Below are positions 45,583-53,426 of a stretch of 64,000 bases of DNA, piece by piece. The stretch comes from UBA1672 sp050633645 (GTDB lineage: Bacteria; Pseudomonadota; Alphaproteobacteria; Micavibrionales; Micavibrionaceae), in NCBI GenBank assembly GCA_050633645.1, contig JBOEGX010000001.1, forward strand, positions 496,001 to 560,000, read 5' to 3'. Position 1 is the first letter of the stretch, and each line of letters begins with the position of its first letter. The notes under the pieces are model-generated. The model searched no databases, was not told the DNA's origin, and saw only the letters and a program-made list of their open reading frames with translations. A program made the position numbers and the translations under genes.

Positions 45583-46020
45583 TTAGTTTGTATCCATTGC
45601 GGCGCGCATTTTGGCAATTTCCACCTGTGCGCGCAAGTCGATTTCATCCATAATCGCGGTTAATTGTGGATCATCTATTTTATCACGATGCGAGGCCACA
45701 ACATCGGCTACATCAATCATATGACCCACCGTTAAATTCCCACACAGCATTTTTATGCGGATATTTTCAAGCTTATCAAGAATGCCGTCTGCGCGGAAAA
45801 TGATACGTTTTTTTGCGGCTTTTTTTGTTGGATCCTCAACCTCTTGCGCGGCGAGCAATGCATCAAGGCTTGCAATCGATTGTGTTGCCGAAGCAGATGC
45901 TGTCTCGCTTGCTCCACTCTGGACATACTGACTAAAATCCGCGCCATCGGCATTACCAGAAGACGATGACTTCTTCGTGCCTGACGCTCCGCTTGTTCCC
46001 TTTGATCTGTCGATTTTCAT
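45583..46020 (-). CDS. fliX: Flagellar assembly regulator FliX
   Basis: A 145-residue protein. A Ser/Gly/Ala-rich, disordered N-terminus is followed by the conserved helical half (RADGILDKLENIRIKMLCGN, MIDVADVVASHRDKIDDPQL, and a closing LRAQVEIAKM). In Caulobacter FliX couples basal-body assembly to the sigma-54 activator FlbD. It is divergent from flgI, as elsewhere in the class. Three sigma-54 sites in this window make a FlbD-type activator elsewhere in the genome likely. Confidence 0.93.
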   Translation of the reverse strand: MKIDRSKGTSGASGTKKSSSSGNADGADFSQYVQSGASETASASATQSIASLDALLAAQEVEDPTKKAAKKRIIFRADGILDKLENIRIKMLCGNLTVGHMIDVADVVASHRDKIDDPQLTAIMDEIDLRAQVEIAKMRAAMDTN

Positions 46021-46233
46021 TCTTATGACCTTTTGTTGTCATTCACTATACAGCAAATTCAAATTCGAATCTTCTCTTTAATCTTATTGCGGATAACCAG
46101 GCATAATCAAGTCGGTAAAACTTGCCTATCAAAACAGGTCAGACGTCATTTTTATCCGCTTTTGACAACTATGTTTTGTGACATTGATGCACAATCCATT
46201 ACACAAGACATTGAAATATAACAATAAAGAAAA

Positions 46234-46251
46234 CTGGCACAGCTTTCGCAA
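46234..46251 (+). promoter_or_regulatory. Sigma-54 promoter of the flgI operon
   Basis: CTGGCACAGCTTTCGCAA has a perfect -24 TGGCAC and a GC exactly ten bases after GG. It lies 98 bases upstream of the flgI start, in the 319-base fliX-flgI gap. The rest of this gap has no gene or clear repeat that I can see. Confidence 0.8.
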
Positions 46252-46348
46252 TGTCTTATCCGAGATGTTTGACGGGTTCTTTCCTCCCCGATAGCACCAC
46301 TCAAAAAAGAGTAAGTAAAAGTTTAGTAGAAGAATAGATTTGAACACA

Positions 46349-47533
46349 ATGAAGGCAACCATGTTGAACCTACAACATATAAACAAGAAGACAGCCCATC
46401 GGTCACTCCTGAAGAAGTCAGGATTTTTATTGGCCTGTGGGTGCTTCTTGTTTGCCGGATTTGTCAATACTCCTAACGCTTACGCAAAAACTTCCAGAAT
46501 TAAAGACATCGTTGATATTGAAGGCGTGCGAGAGAACCAGCTTGTTGGTTATGGTCTTGTTGTTGGCCTCAATGGAACGGGTGACGGCCTTAATAATTCT
46601 CCCTTTACCGAGCAGAGCTTGATTGCGATGTTAGAGCGTTTGGGCGTGAATATCCGTGGACAGAATTTAAATACGGGCAATGTTGCCGCCGTTATGGTGA
46701 CCGCTACCCTCCCCCCTTTCACCAATCAAGGTTCAAAGATTGACGTTAATATATCTGCTTTTGGTGATGCTAGCTCCCTACAGGGCGGTACACTTATTGT
46801 TACGCCTCTGGTGGCGGCAGATGGCGAAGTTTACGCCGTAGCACAAGGTGAAGTTAATATTGCGGGGTTTACCGTTGCGGGTGACGCGGCAAGTATTACC
46901 CAGAACATTCCAACTGCGGGACGCATTCCTAATGGTGGAACAGTGGAGCGCGAGATTAATTTCAAGCTTGAAGAATTACAGCAAGTGCGCCTTGCGCTTA
47001 AAAACCCTGATTTCACAACATCTCGCCGCATTGCACAGGCAATTAACGGCTATACCAATGGTATGCTTGCCAAGGCAGAAAACTCTGCGAGTGTTGTTCT
47101 GCGTCGCCCGACCACATATGACGGTACGATTGTTGATTTAATCACAGATATTGAGCAACTTCCCGTACAGCCTGACCAGCCTGCCCGCGTGGTGATTAGT
47201 GAGCGATCAGGTGTGATTGTAATGGGCGCGGATGTAAGGGTGAGTAGTGTGGCGATTGCCCAAGGAAATCTGACCCTTAAGATTAACGAGACTCCACAAG
47301 TATCGCAAGCCAACCCGTTCGCGGATCAAGGTGAAACCGTTATTGTGCCACGCACGGATGTTGAAGCCAATACCGGGGATGATGTGAAGCTGACTGTTCT
47401 TGATACTGGCGTGACATTGCAAGAACTTGTCACAGGCCTGAACAAGCTTGGCATTAAGCCGCGCGATGTGATTACCATCCTTCAGGCGATTAAGGCAGCG
47501 GGCGCGTTACAAGCTGAAATCGAGGTGATGTAA
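46349..47533 (+). CDS. flgI: Flagellar P-ring protein FlgI
   Basis: A periplasmic P-ring protein of about 394 residues. It has a signal peptide (LLACGCFLFAGFVNTPNAYA) and family motifs IKDIVDIEGVRENQLVGYGL, VGLNGTGD, VMVTATLPPF and a C-terminal GVTLQELVTGLNKLG with IKPRDVITILQ. I use the ATG at 46349; a TTG at 46340 and a later ATG are possible. First gene of a long operon running to flgE. Confidence 0.97.
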   Translation: MKATMLNLQHINKKTAHRSLLKKSGFLLACGCFLFAGFVNTPNAYAKTSRIKDIVDIEGVRENQLVGYGLVVGLNGTGDGLNNSPFTEQSLIAMLERLGVNIRGQNLNTGNVAAVMVTATLPPFTNQGSKIDVNISAFGDASSLQGGTLIVTPLVAADGEVYAVAQGEVNIAGFTVAGDAASITQNIPTAGRIPNGGTVEREINFKLEELQQVRLALKNPDFTTSRRIAQAINGYTNGMLAKAENSASVVLRRPTTYDGTIVDLITDIEQLPVQPDQPARVVISERSGVIVMGADVRVSSVAIAQGNLTLKINETPQVSQANPFADQGETVIVPRTDVEANTGDDVKLTVLDTGVTLQELVTGLNKLGIKPRDVITILQAIKAAGALQAEIEVM

Positions 47534-47949
47534 TGAGTAGCATTAACATTCTTTCTCCCGATACCGCATTTACAACCATGCAGGCCGCGCAAACGCAAAG
47601 CCCTTCGGAGGTTCTTAAATCATACAAAGATAGTCCACAGGCAAAAAATACCCAGCGCATGAAAGAAACGGCACAGGATTTCGAAGCCGTTTTTCTGTCC
47701 GAGATGATCAAGCCGATGTTTGAGGGACTGGAGACTGATGGACCGTTTAACGGCGGAAAAGGCGAAGAAATATTCCGTGGCATGATGATTACAGAGTTTG
47801 GCAAGGAAATTGCATCGCAAAATGTAACTGGCATACAGACACAGGTCATGGATCAGTTGATTAAAATGCAGGCAGAGAGAACGGCCAACAACCAATCCCC
47901 CGCCGTTGAGAGTGGGAAAATTATTGATTTGGATATTATTGAAGAGTGA
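47533..47949 (+). CDS. flgJ: Rod-binding protein FlgJ (N-domain only)
   Basis: A 138-residue rod-capping protein corresponding to the N-terminal domain of FlgJ (TAQDFEAVFLSEMIKPMFEG, then GGKGEEIFRGMM). The muramidase domain of enterobacterial FlgJ is absent, as usual in alphaproteobacteria; a separate enzyme must open the cell wall. The start overlaps the last base of flgI. Confidence 0.93.
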   Translation: MSSINILSPDTAFTTMQAAQTQSPSEVLKSYKDSPQAKNTQRMKETAQDFEAVFLSEMIKPMFEGLETDGPFNGGKGEEIFRGMMITEFGKEIASQNVTGIQTQVMDQLIKMQAERTANNQSPAVESGKIIDLDIIEE

Positions 47950-47957
47950 GTTTTAAA

Positions 47958-48392
47958 ATGACAAAAAAAGCAAAAAACGAAAAAGACACAGTATTGGGAC
48001 GTGATGTTAATCACGCTTTGCGTGAGCTTGTTCGCCTTAGTAAAAAGCTCATTGAATTTGCAGATCAGGAAATGCAAGCCCTGATCAAGAGCGACCATAT
48101 AACATTCGCTTTTACTCAACGAGACAAGGATAGTTTCGCAAGGGCTTACGCCAAGGCATCGGAAGAATTCCGCAGCCGTCTTGATGAGTTTCGCAACGCC
48201 GATAAGGGTCTTTTAATGCAGCTTGATGCCCTTCAAACCCAGCTTAGAGAGAAAACGGCGAGCAATAACGAAATGATTGGGCAAATTAAAAAACGCGCCT
48301 CCGCGAATACGCAATCGACCTTATTTACTGCGCAAGAACTTGGGCAGCGCGTTAAATTTGATGAAAAAACCACAGAACAGAAAAGGGCATAA
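47958..48392 (+). CDS. FlgN-like coiled-coil protein, first copy
   Basis: A 144-residue helical, charged protein with long heptad patterns (VNHALRELVRLSKKLIEFAD) and the FlgN-like Lys-rich second helix (TQRDKDSFARAYAKASEEFR). FlgN chaperones hook-filament junction proteins. I prefer the ATG at 47958 over a GTG at 47946. The assignment rests on size, pattern and location between flgJ and fliK, not on a clear motif. Confidence 0.55.
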   Translation: MTKKAKNEKDTVLGRDVNHALRELVRLSKKLIEFADQEMQALIKSDHITFAFTQRDKDSFARAYAKASEEFRSRLDEFRNADKGLLMQLDALQTQLREKTASNNEMIGQIKKRASANTQSTLFTAQELGQRVKFDEKTTEQKRA

Positions 48393-48394
48393 TA

Positions 48395-48895
48395 ATGAGA
48401 CAGCAAGACGCATCGCAAAATGAAGATATGGCGCTCTCTCCTGTTCTCCTATCGAAGAATACGAATATGGCACTTAAAGAGGTTATGAAATCAATTAAGA
48501 CACTTGAGGGCGTCTATGAAAAAGAAAATAATGCTCTCAAATCTATGAACACGAAAGGCTTTGTAGCATTACAAGATGATAAGCTTGATGCAGCACGCCA
48601 TTATCAAAATATAATGGGGCAAATGCTATCTCGTAAAGATGAAATAGCACAGGCAGACCCAAAACTTAAAGAACGCATGAAAGACGCGTATGCTGAGTTT
48701 AAGAGCATATCCCGTGAAAACATGGCTTCAATCGAGCGCATGCAGCGCTGCACTGAGCGTTTGGGAGATACAATCCGTAATGCAGCCATACGATCTGCGC
48801 AGACACAGCGGTCATATATTTATGGCGAAAATGGCGCGTTATCAAACTCAACCCAGAACAAGGCCGTATCATCGGGCTTGAGCGAAACAGTATAA
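48395..48895 (+). CDS. FlgN-like coiled-coil protein, second copy
   Basis: A 166-residue helical protein with the same layout as its upstream neighbour: a heptad helix (MALKEVMKSIKTLEGVYEKE), a short loop around FVALQDDKLDAARHYQNIMG, then a second long helix and a polar tail. FlgN-like by pattern and position. It starts two bases after the previous gene and lies 15 bases before fliK. Confidence 0.5.
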   Translation: MRQQDASQNEDMALSPVLLSKNTNMALKEVMKSIKTLEGVYEKENNALKSMNTKGFVALQDDKLDAARHYQNIMGQMLSRKDEIAQADPKLKERMKDAYAEFKSISRENMASIERMQRCTERLGDTIRNAAIRSAQTQRSYIYGENGALSNSTQNKAVSSGLSETV

Positions 48896-48910
48896 TTTGA
48901 GAGATGAACA

Positions 48911-50518
48911 ATGAATTCTAATTTCCTTTCAACAGAGAACAGCTTTCAGAAGACGCTTATTGCGCCAAATACGGCCAATGACTATTCGAATAAGCGCGAT
49001 GCCTTTGGAACGAATAAGATTGAGCAATCCGATCAAAACAAGAAGTTCGCCGAGCTGATGAACGCAAATAAAAAAGAAACACAAAACAAAAGCAATGATC
49101 GCACATCATCAAAATCAGAGAATAATGAAGCGGAACAAGTAGACGCCGCGAAACGCGCCTTCGCGACAAAGCAAAGCCAAACAGTGTCATCAGATTCTAT
49201 TTTAGCAGAATCCCTGATCTTAGCAGAGGAAGCCGGGTCAATTGATTTTGCGAATGTCACCGCCCTACACGAAGAGATACAGCGCCTTATTGATGCGCAA
49301 AATAGTGTTGCACGCAGTGAAGATGGACAGATTACGATTGAAGACCAAGTGCATGATAAGAGCACAAAAATAGAAAGCTTATTTTCTCTTCTCGCGTCAT
49401 TTTTGAACAAAAAAGATGAGGAGCAAGTAAACGAGCTCACGCCACAAAATAATAGCGGCAGTGATTTTTCAACCTTACTTGGAAAAATTCAGGATGCATT
49501 GGAAAGTGGCGAAATCCCCTCGTTGACAAGCGGCCTTAGTATTGAGCAACTTACCGCGCTGGAAGAAAACCTTGAGGCTTATATAGATGGCAAGCTTGGA
49601 GAAGAGGATGCTAAAGCCCTTGAAGACATTGCCGCACAATGGATTACATTATCATCCCCCCCGAAAGAACAGAATAATAACGAAAAACGCGTTGAAGTAC
49701 GCCTTACCGATGCCCCAAAGGTAACGAAATCACCGCAACAAACAAGCCAAGATATCGCTCCAGATCGTCATTACACACAATCACGCTATGACGACCGTTA
49801 TAATACACGCTCATCATCAGATGGCGCAAATACTGTGGATGCGGATTCTGATTTCAAGGCCACATTAAAAACTGAAGGGATTAGCGATGCACATGCACGT
49901 ATGAGCGTGCCGCAGAAGACAGAAGGCGCAGCGCAAAGATTTTTACAGGCATCTAATGCTTTGACCGCCCTCCCCGCATTTGATGGCGCGCCAGATCAAC
50001 AGGCCTTTGGCTTAACTCAAAGCGCGTCTCAAACAGCGATGCAAAGCAGCCTCACCAATGTCATCACACAATCACAAAGCGCGACGCAACCTCACCCAGC
50101 AACGCAGCTTGTGTCGGCCACAATTCAAAAGGCTGTTAAAGCAGGTGATGATACCAATATTAAACTGCGTCTTGACCCACCAGAGCTTGGACGTGTTGAA
50201 GTTAAGATGAGTATTGATAAAGACAATAAAACAAAAATAATTCTGACAGCAGAGAAGCCAGAGACCTTTATGATGCTTCAAAAAGATAGCGACGTGCTGC
50301 AACGCGCCCTATTGGAAAGCGGCCTCGATATGAATGGCGAGATGAGTTTTGAACTTGCCAGCGACAATCACGATTTCAATCGAGAGAACAGTGGGCAGAA
50401 TCAAGGCCGCAACGCAGATGATGGAACGAATACAGATGACGACTTAATAACTGAAACCACGATGAGTTGGCATGTTAATCCGGAGACAGGACACATGCAT
50501 TACAACATTCTGGTTTGA
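48911..50518 (+). CDS. fliK: Flagellar hook-length control protein FliK
   Basis: A 535-residue secreted ruler. A long, polar, low-complexity N-terminal part rich in Gln, Ser, Asn and Asp is followed by the conserved C-terminal Flg_hook domain (about residues 405-490). That domain contains IKLRLDPPELGRVEVKM, then LTAEKPETFMMLQKD and LQRALLESGLDM. It measures the hook and switches FlhB specificity. Directly upstream of flgD and flgE, as expected. Confidence 0.93.
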   Translation: MNSNFLSTENSFQKTLIAPNTANDYSNKRDAFGTNKIEQSDQNKKFAELMNANKKETQNKSNDRTSSKSENNEAEQVDAAKRAFATKQSQTVSSDSILAESLILAEEAGSIDFANVTALHEEIQRLIDAQNSVARSEDGQITIEDQVHDKSTKIESLFSLLASFLNKKDEEQVNELTPQNNSGSDFSTLLGKIQDALESGEIPSLTSGLSIEQLTALEENLEAYIDGKLGEEDAKALEDIAAQWITLSSPPKEQNNNEKRVEVRLTDAPKVTKSPQQTSQDIAPDRHYTQSRYDDRYNTRSSSDGANTVDADSDFKATLKTEGISDAHARMSVPQKTEGAAQRFLQASNALTALPAFDGAPDQQAFGLTQSASQTAMQSSLTNVITQSQSATQPHPATQLVSATIQKAVKAGDDTNIKLRLDPPELGRVEVKMSIDKDNKTKIILTAEKPETFMMLQKDSDVLQRALLESGLDMNGEMSFELASDNHDFNRENSGQNQGRNADDGTNTDDDLITETTMSWHVNPETGHMHYNILV

Positions 50519-50539
50519 CGAGAGAAAGGTAACCTGGCT

Positions 50540-51229
50540 ATGGCTGGTGATGTAACAATTAACAATGCTTTGGATTTTGCGCAGAGAACGCAAAACTCTT
50601 CCGCGCAGTTAGCGTCTGATTTTGATGACTTTTTGGTTCTTTTGACAACACAACTTCAAAACCAAGACCCGCTTGCTCCGATGGATTCAACCGAATTCAC
50701 CAACCAGCTTGTGAATTTTGCGGGGGTTGAACAACAAATCAATCAAAATAGTAAACTGGATAGCCTTGTTTCTCTTGCGCTCGGGTCATCATTTTCATCG
50801 TCACTTAGTTATGTTGGCAAAGATATTAGCTATTTAAGCTCTGAAGCACATTTTGACGGCAGCACACCCGTTGATATTAACTATGCAATACAAGGTGCTT
50901 CGGTTGACACCACCATCAACATTATTAACAGCGACGGACAAACCGTATTTTCACAAAAAGTTAGCGATGATGACAATGTAGAGGCGTTCTCGTGGGATGG
51001 AACCAATGATAATGGTGATATCCTTCCCGAAGGTACATATGAAATCCGTGTTGATGCCCTTGATGGACAAGACAACTCCCTTGAAACAACGACCGTTGTT
51101 ACTGGGCATGTTGGCGGAATTGAGACACAAAACGGCACAACCTTCCTGTTGGTGGGTGAACGCGCCGTATCTGTTGGCAATGTCATTAAAGTCAGTGAGC
51201 CAAAACAACCGCAGCAGGTTGCTGCCTGA
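50540..51229 (+). CDS. flgD: Flagellar hook capping protein FlgD
   Basis: A 229-residue scaffold for hook polymerisation. The N-terminal motif is visible (DFLVLLTTQLQNQDPLAPMD, then STEFTNQLVNFAGVEQQ). The FlgD Ig-like/tudor domain has FSWDGTNDNGDILPEGTYEI. Between fliK and flgE. Confidence 0.96.
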   Translation: MAGDVTINNALDFAQRTQNSSAQLASDFDDFLVLLTTQLQNQDPLAPMDSTEFTNQLVNFAGVEQQINQNSKLDSLVSLALGSSFSSSLSYVGKDISYLSSEAHFDGSTPVDINYAIQGASVDTTINIINSDGQTVFSQKVSDDDNVEAFSWDGTNDNGDILPEGTYEIRVDALDGQDNSLETTTVVTGHVGGIETQNGTTFLLVGERAVSVGNVIKVSEPKQPQQVAA

Positions 51230-51289
51230 GAATATAAACAATCATGAAACAACGAAAAATTAACTTGAGAGTGTAAAAGGAGAAAAACA

Positions 51290-53044
51290 ATGGGACTATT
51301 CGGAGCATTATTTACGGGCGTTTCCGCCCTATCCGCCCAATCACAGAACACCGCTATTATTTCAAATAATATCGCGAATGTGAACACAACAGGGTTTAAA
51401 CGATCTGAAGCGGCCTTCTTCTCACTCGTTACGACCGAGGGGAACTCAAACCGGTACTCACCTGGTACGGTGACAGCAAACCGTATTCAACGTGTGGACC
51501 AACAAGGACCCATCACGCAATCGGCATCAGGAACAGATGCGTCAATCTCTGGTAAAGGGTTCTTTGCAGTTAAACGAGACTCGGACGATTCATCTCTTAC
51601 AGAATATCTTTACACACGGAATGGTCAATTCAGTGAGGACGCACAAGGGTTTTTAAGAAATTCCGCTGGCTTCTATCTTTATGGCTGGCCGATTGATCAG
51701 GCGGGAGAGCTTCCTGCAAACCAGGGGGATTTGACGTCACTTACCCCTATTGATGTTGCGTTTCTTGGTGGATTAACCCGCCCAACCAACACGGCAGAGC
51801 TGTCCGTGAACCTTGATGCGGCAGAAGTTGACAAGGTTCTAACGGATCTCCCGACAAGTGGCGCGGATTTCACACGTGGATTAACCGTTTATGATACACT
51901 TGGTAACCCGCAACCGATGAGCTTTGAATTCACAAAGGTCTTTGGCCCACAAGCCACAGTGGCTAGCTCTAATGCTACACTCACTTCAACAGATGAGATG
52001 GTAAATGATCTTGGTTTGAATAATGGAAACCAGTTTACGATTAATGTTGATGGTGGCGGTGTTCGCACCTATCAAATTTCTAATGTTGATGGTGCTGCGC
52101 TGCCAGTTGGTGTTGATGTTATGGTCTTTGATGTTGGTGATATTATTGATGATATCAATACAAATGTTGCAAATTTAACAGCCTTCCTAGGAAATGATGG
52201 TGAAATAGTAATGCAGCATAACGAATTCATACTTGGGACTGAAAATGTTGAAATTCTTGAGGTTGGTGCAGGATCAGCCTTAGCATCACTTGGCTTTACC
52301 CCAGGACTATTTACATCGACAAATATTTCAGATGCCACACAAGGAACATTTGATAACGGGACGCCAGCGGATACACCTCCCTATAGCTCTGGTGACTACC
52401 CCGCGTTTCAGTTTTTACCAGGTGACCCGCGTTATAACGCACGGGGATGGTGGAATGTCACCATTCGTGACCCCAGCAATAACCAACTTACAACTGGTTT
52501 GGTGAACTTTAACGGGGATGGTACAATCAACGCCCTGCCCGATACAGATGGCAATACTGATATTGAGCTTAACCAGATTAACTGGAATAACGGATCTGAC
52601 TTACAAAACATCTCCGTAGACATTGAGCGTTTTAGTCAGTTCTCAAGTGATTACACTGTTTTGTTCTCTGATCAAGACGGTGCCGAGCTTGGGCTTAGAA
52701 CTGGGATTGAGATTGACCGTGAGGGATTTGTGATTGCGCAGTTCTCTAATGGTGCTAGCTCGGTTCTTTATAAACTTCCTCTTGTTACCTTTGCGAATGC
52801 GAACGGATTAGCAGAGGTATCTGGAACAGCCTATACCGAAACCGAAGATTCGGGTGAAGAAAACCTTCGAGAGGCTGGTCGAGGCGGCGCAGGGTTTATC
52901 GAACCTTCCACGCTTGAAAATTCCAATGTTGACCTCGCGGATGAATTTGCCTTGCTCATCGTAGCACAGCGCGCCTACTCCGCGGGAACGAAAGTTATTA
53001 ATACGGTTGACCAAATGACACAGGAGCTATTGCAACTCCGCTAA
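51290..53044 (+). CDS. flgE: Flagellar hook protein FlgE
   Basis: A 584-residue hook subunit. The N-terminal D0 motif is FTGVSALSAQSQNTAIISNN with IANVNTTGFK, and the C-terminal D0 is LIVAQRAYSAGTKVINTVDQ. The middle is longer than in enteric FlgE (about 400 residues), with inserted surface domains. AAAGGAG precedes the ATG. Last gene of the flgI operon; no typical U-tract terminator follows, but a hairpin-rich region does. Confidence 0.95.
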   Translation: MGLFGALFTGVSALSAQSQNTAIISNNIANVNTTGFKRSEAAFFSLVTTEGNSNRYSPGTVTANRIQRVDQQGPITQSASGTDASISGKGFFAVKRDSDDSSLTEYLYTRNGQFSEDAQGFLRNSAGFYLYGWPIDQAGELPANQGDLTSLTPIDVAFLGGLTRPTNTAELSVNLDAAEVDKVLTDLPTSGADFTRGLTVYDTLGNPQPMSFEFTKVFGPQATVASSNATLTSTDEMVNDLGLNNGNQFTINVDGGGVRTYQISNVDGAALPVGVDVMVFDVGDIIDDINTNVANLTAFLGNDGEIVMQHNEFILGTENVEILEVGAGSALASLGFTPGLFTSTNISDATQGTFDNGTPADTPPYSSGDYPAFQFLPGDPRYNARGWWNVTIRDPSNNQLTTGLVNFNGDGTINALPDTDGNTDIELNQINWNNGSDLQNISVDIERFSQFSSDYTVLFSDQDGAELGLRTGIEIDREGFVIAQFSNGASSVLYKLPLVTFANANGLAEVSGTAYTETEDSGEENLREAGRGGAGFIEPSTLENSNVDLADEFALLIVAQRAYSAGTKVINTVDQMTQELLQLR

Positions 53045-53118
53045 GAATTGGGTGCTTGGTTTTAGGCTCGTTGTTGCTACCCTGCTTCCTAACCCCTAAA
53101 GCTCAGTACCTAGTAATG

Positions 53119-53296
53119 CTGTGAATGCATGATCATGCAGAAGTATGAAAACTTCACGGCTCGGGCGTATCGATGCACATCCGAAAGAAATTCGGAAAGG
53201 AAGAAGTCCTTATTTTGTGCCGATACGCCCCCCTTCGGGGGAATGACATGTTGTAATAAGCATTAGAACTGCAATGGCTTTTTGCTCTATTGCAGT
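53119..53296 (+). ncRNA. Candidate structured RNA between flgE and flagellin
   Basis: Dense nested inverted repeats. A 10-base-pair stem, GGGCGTATCG (53163-53172) with CGATACGCCC (53221-53230), continues as GCAC/GTGC after a two-base bulge. It encloses two five- to six-pair hairpins, CCGAA-loop-TTCGG (53181-53195) and AAGGA-loop-TCCTT (53197-53211), with similar AGAAR pentaloops. A C/G-rich UUCG-tetraloop hairpin follows (53230-53241). Flanking elements are the palindrome TGCATGATCATGCA (53126-53139), GAAGT/ACTTC, and an 8-pair stem ACTGCAAT/ATTGCAGT (53268-53296). Strand is presumed from the neighbours. No known RNA family is recognised; it may be a 3' UTR or small RNA. Confidence 0.5.
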
Positions 53297-53336
53297 AATT
53301 CCATGCACAGTAAAAATTTCTTTTCCTAAATTATAT

Positions 53337-53369
53337 TTAACGTTTTCTTAAATATTGTGATAGTATGAT
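53337..53369 (+). promoter_or_regulatory. Flagellin promoter with CtrA-like box
   Basis: TTAAC-N6-TTAA (53337-53351) matches the CtrA consensus. It is followed after 12 bases by TATGAT (53364-53369), a good -10 hexamer without a -35 match, the layout of CtrA-activated promoters. Transcription would start near 53376, just before the leader hairpin. No sigma-54 site is seen here. Confidence 0.55.
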
Positions 53370-53379
53370 TGGGTATACG

Positions 53380-53426
53380 ACTGAAATAGGATTTTTCAGT
53401 ATTACAACCTAGGAAAGGAAATAACC
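53380..53426 (+). promoter_or_regulatory. Flagellin mRNA leader hairpin and GGA-rich ribosome site
   Basis: ACTGAAA (53380-53386) pairs with TTTCAGT (53394-53400) around the loop TAGGATT, and AGGAAAGGAA (53411-53420) forms the ribosome binding site. A looped AGGA plus GGA in the binding site is the usual arrangement for CsrA/RsmA control. In Caulobacter, FlbT instead binds the flagellin leader. Either is an inference. Confidence 0.5.

Noticed and set aside
53101..53125. A stretch resembling a constitutive promoter (GCTCAGTACCTAGTAATGC)
   Set aside because: It resembles an artificial promoter family only by chance; no -35/-10 pair with correct spacing is present.
53163..53178. GG-N10-GC within the structured region as a sigma-54 site
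   Set aside because: The -24 element lacks TGGC and the sequence is the arm of the long inverted repeat.
53274..53296. TGGC...TTGC in front of flagellin as a sigma-54 promoter
   Set aside because: The GG and GC elements are not ten bases apart; the sequence is better explained as the loop of an 8-pair inverted repeat.
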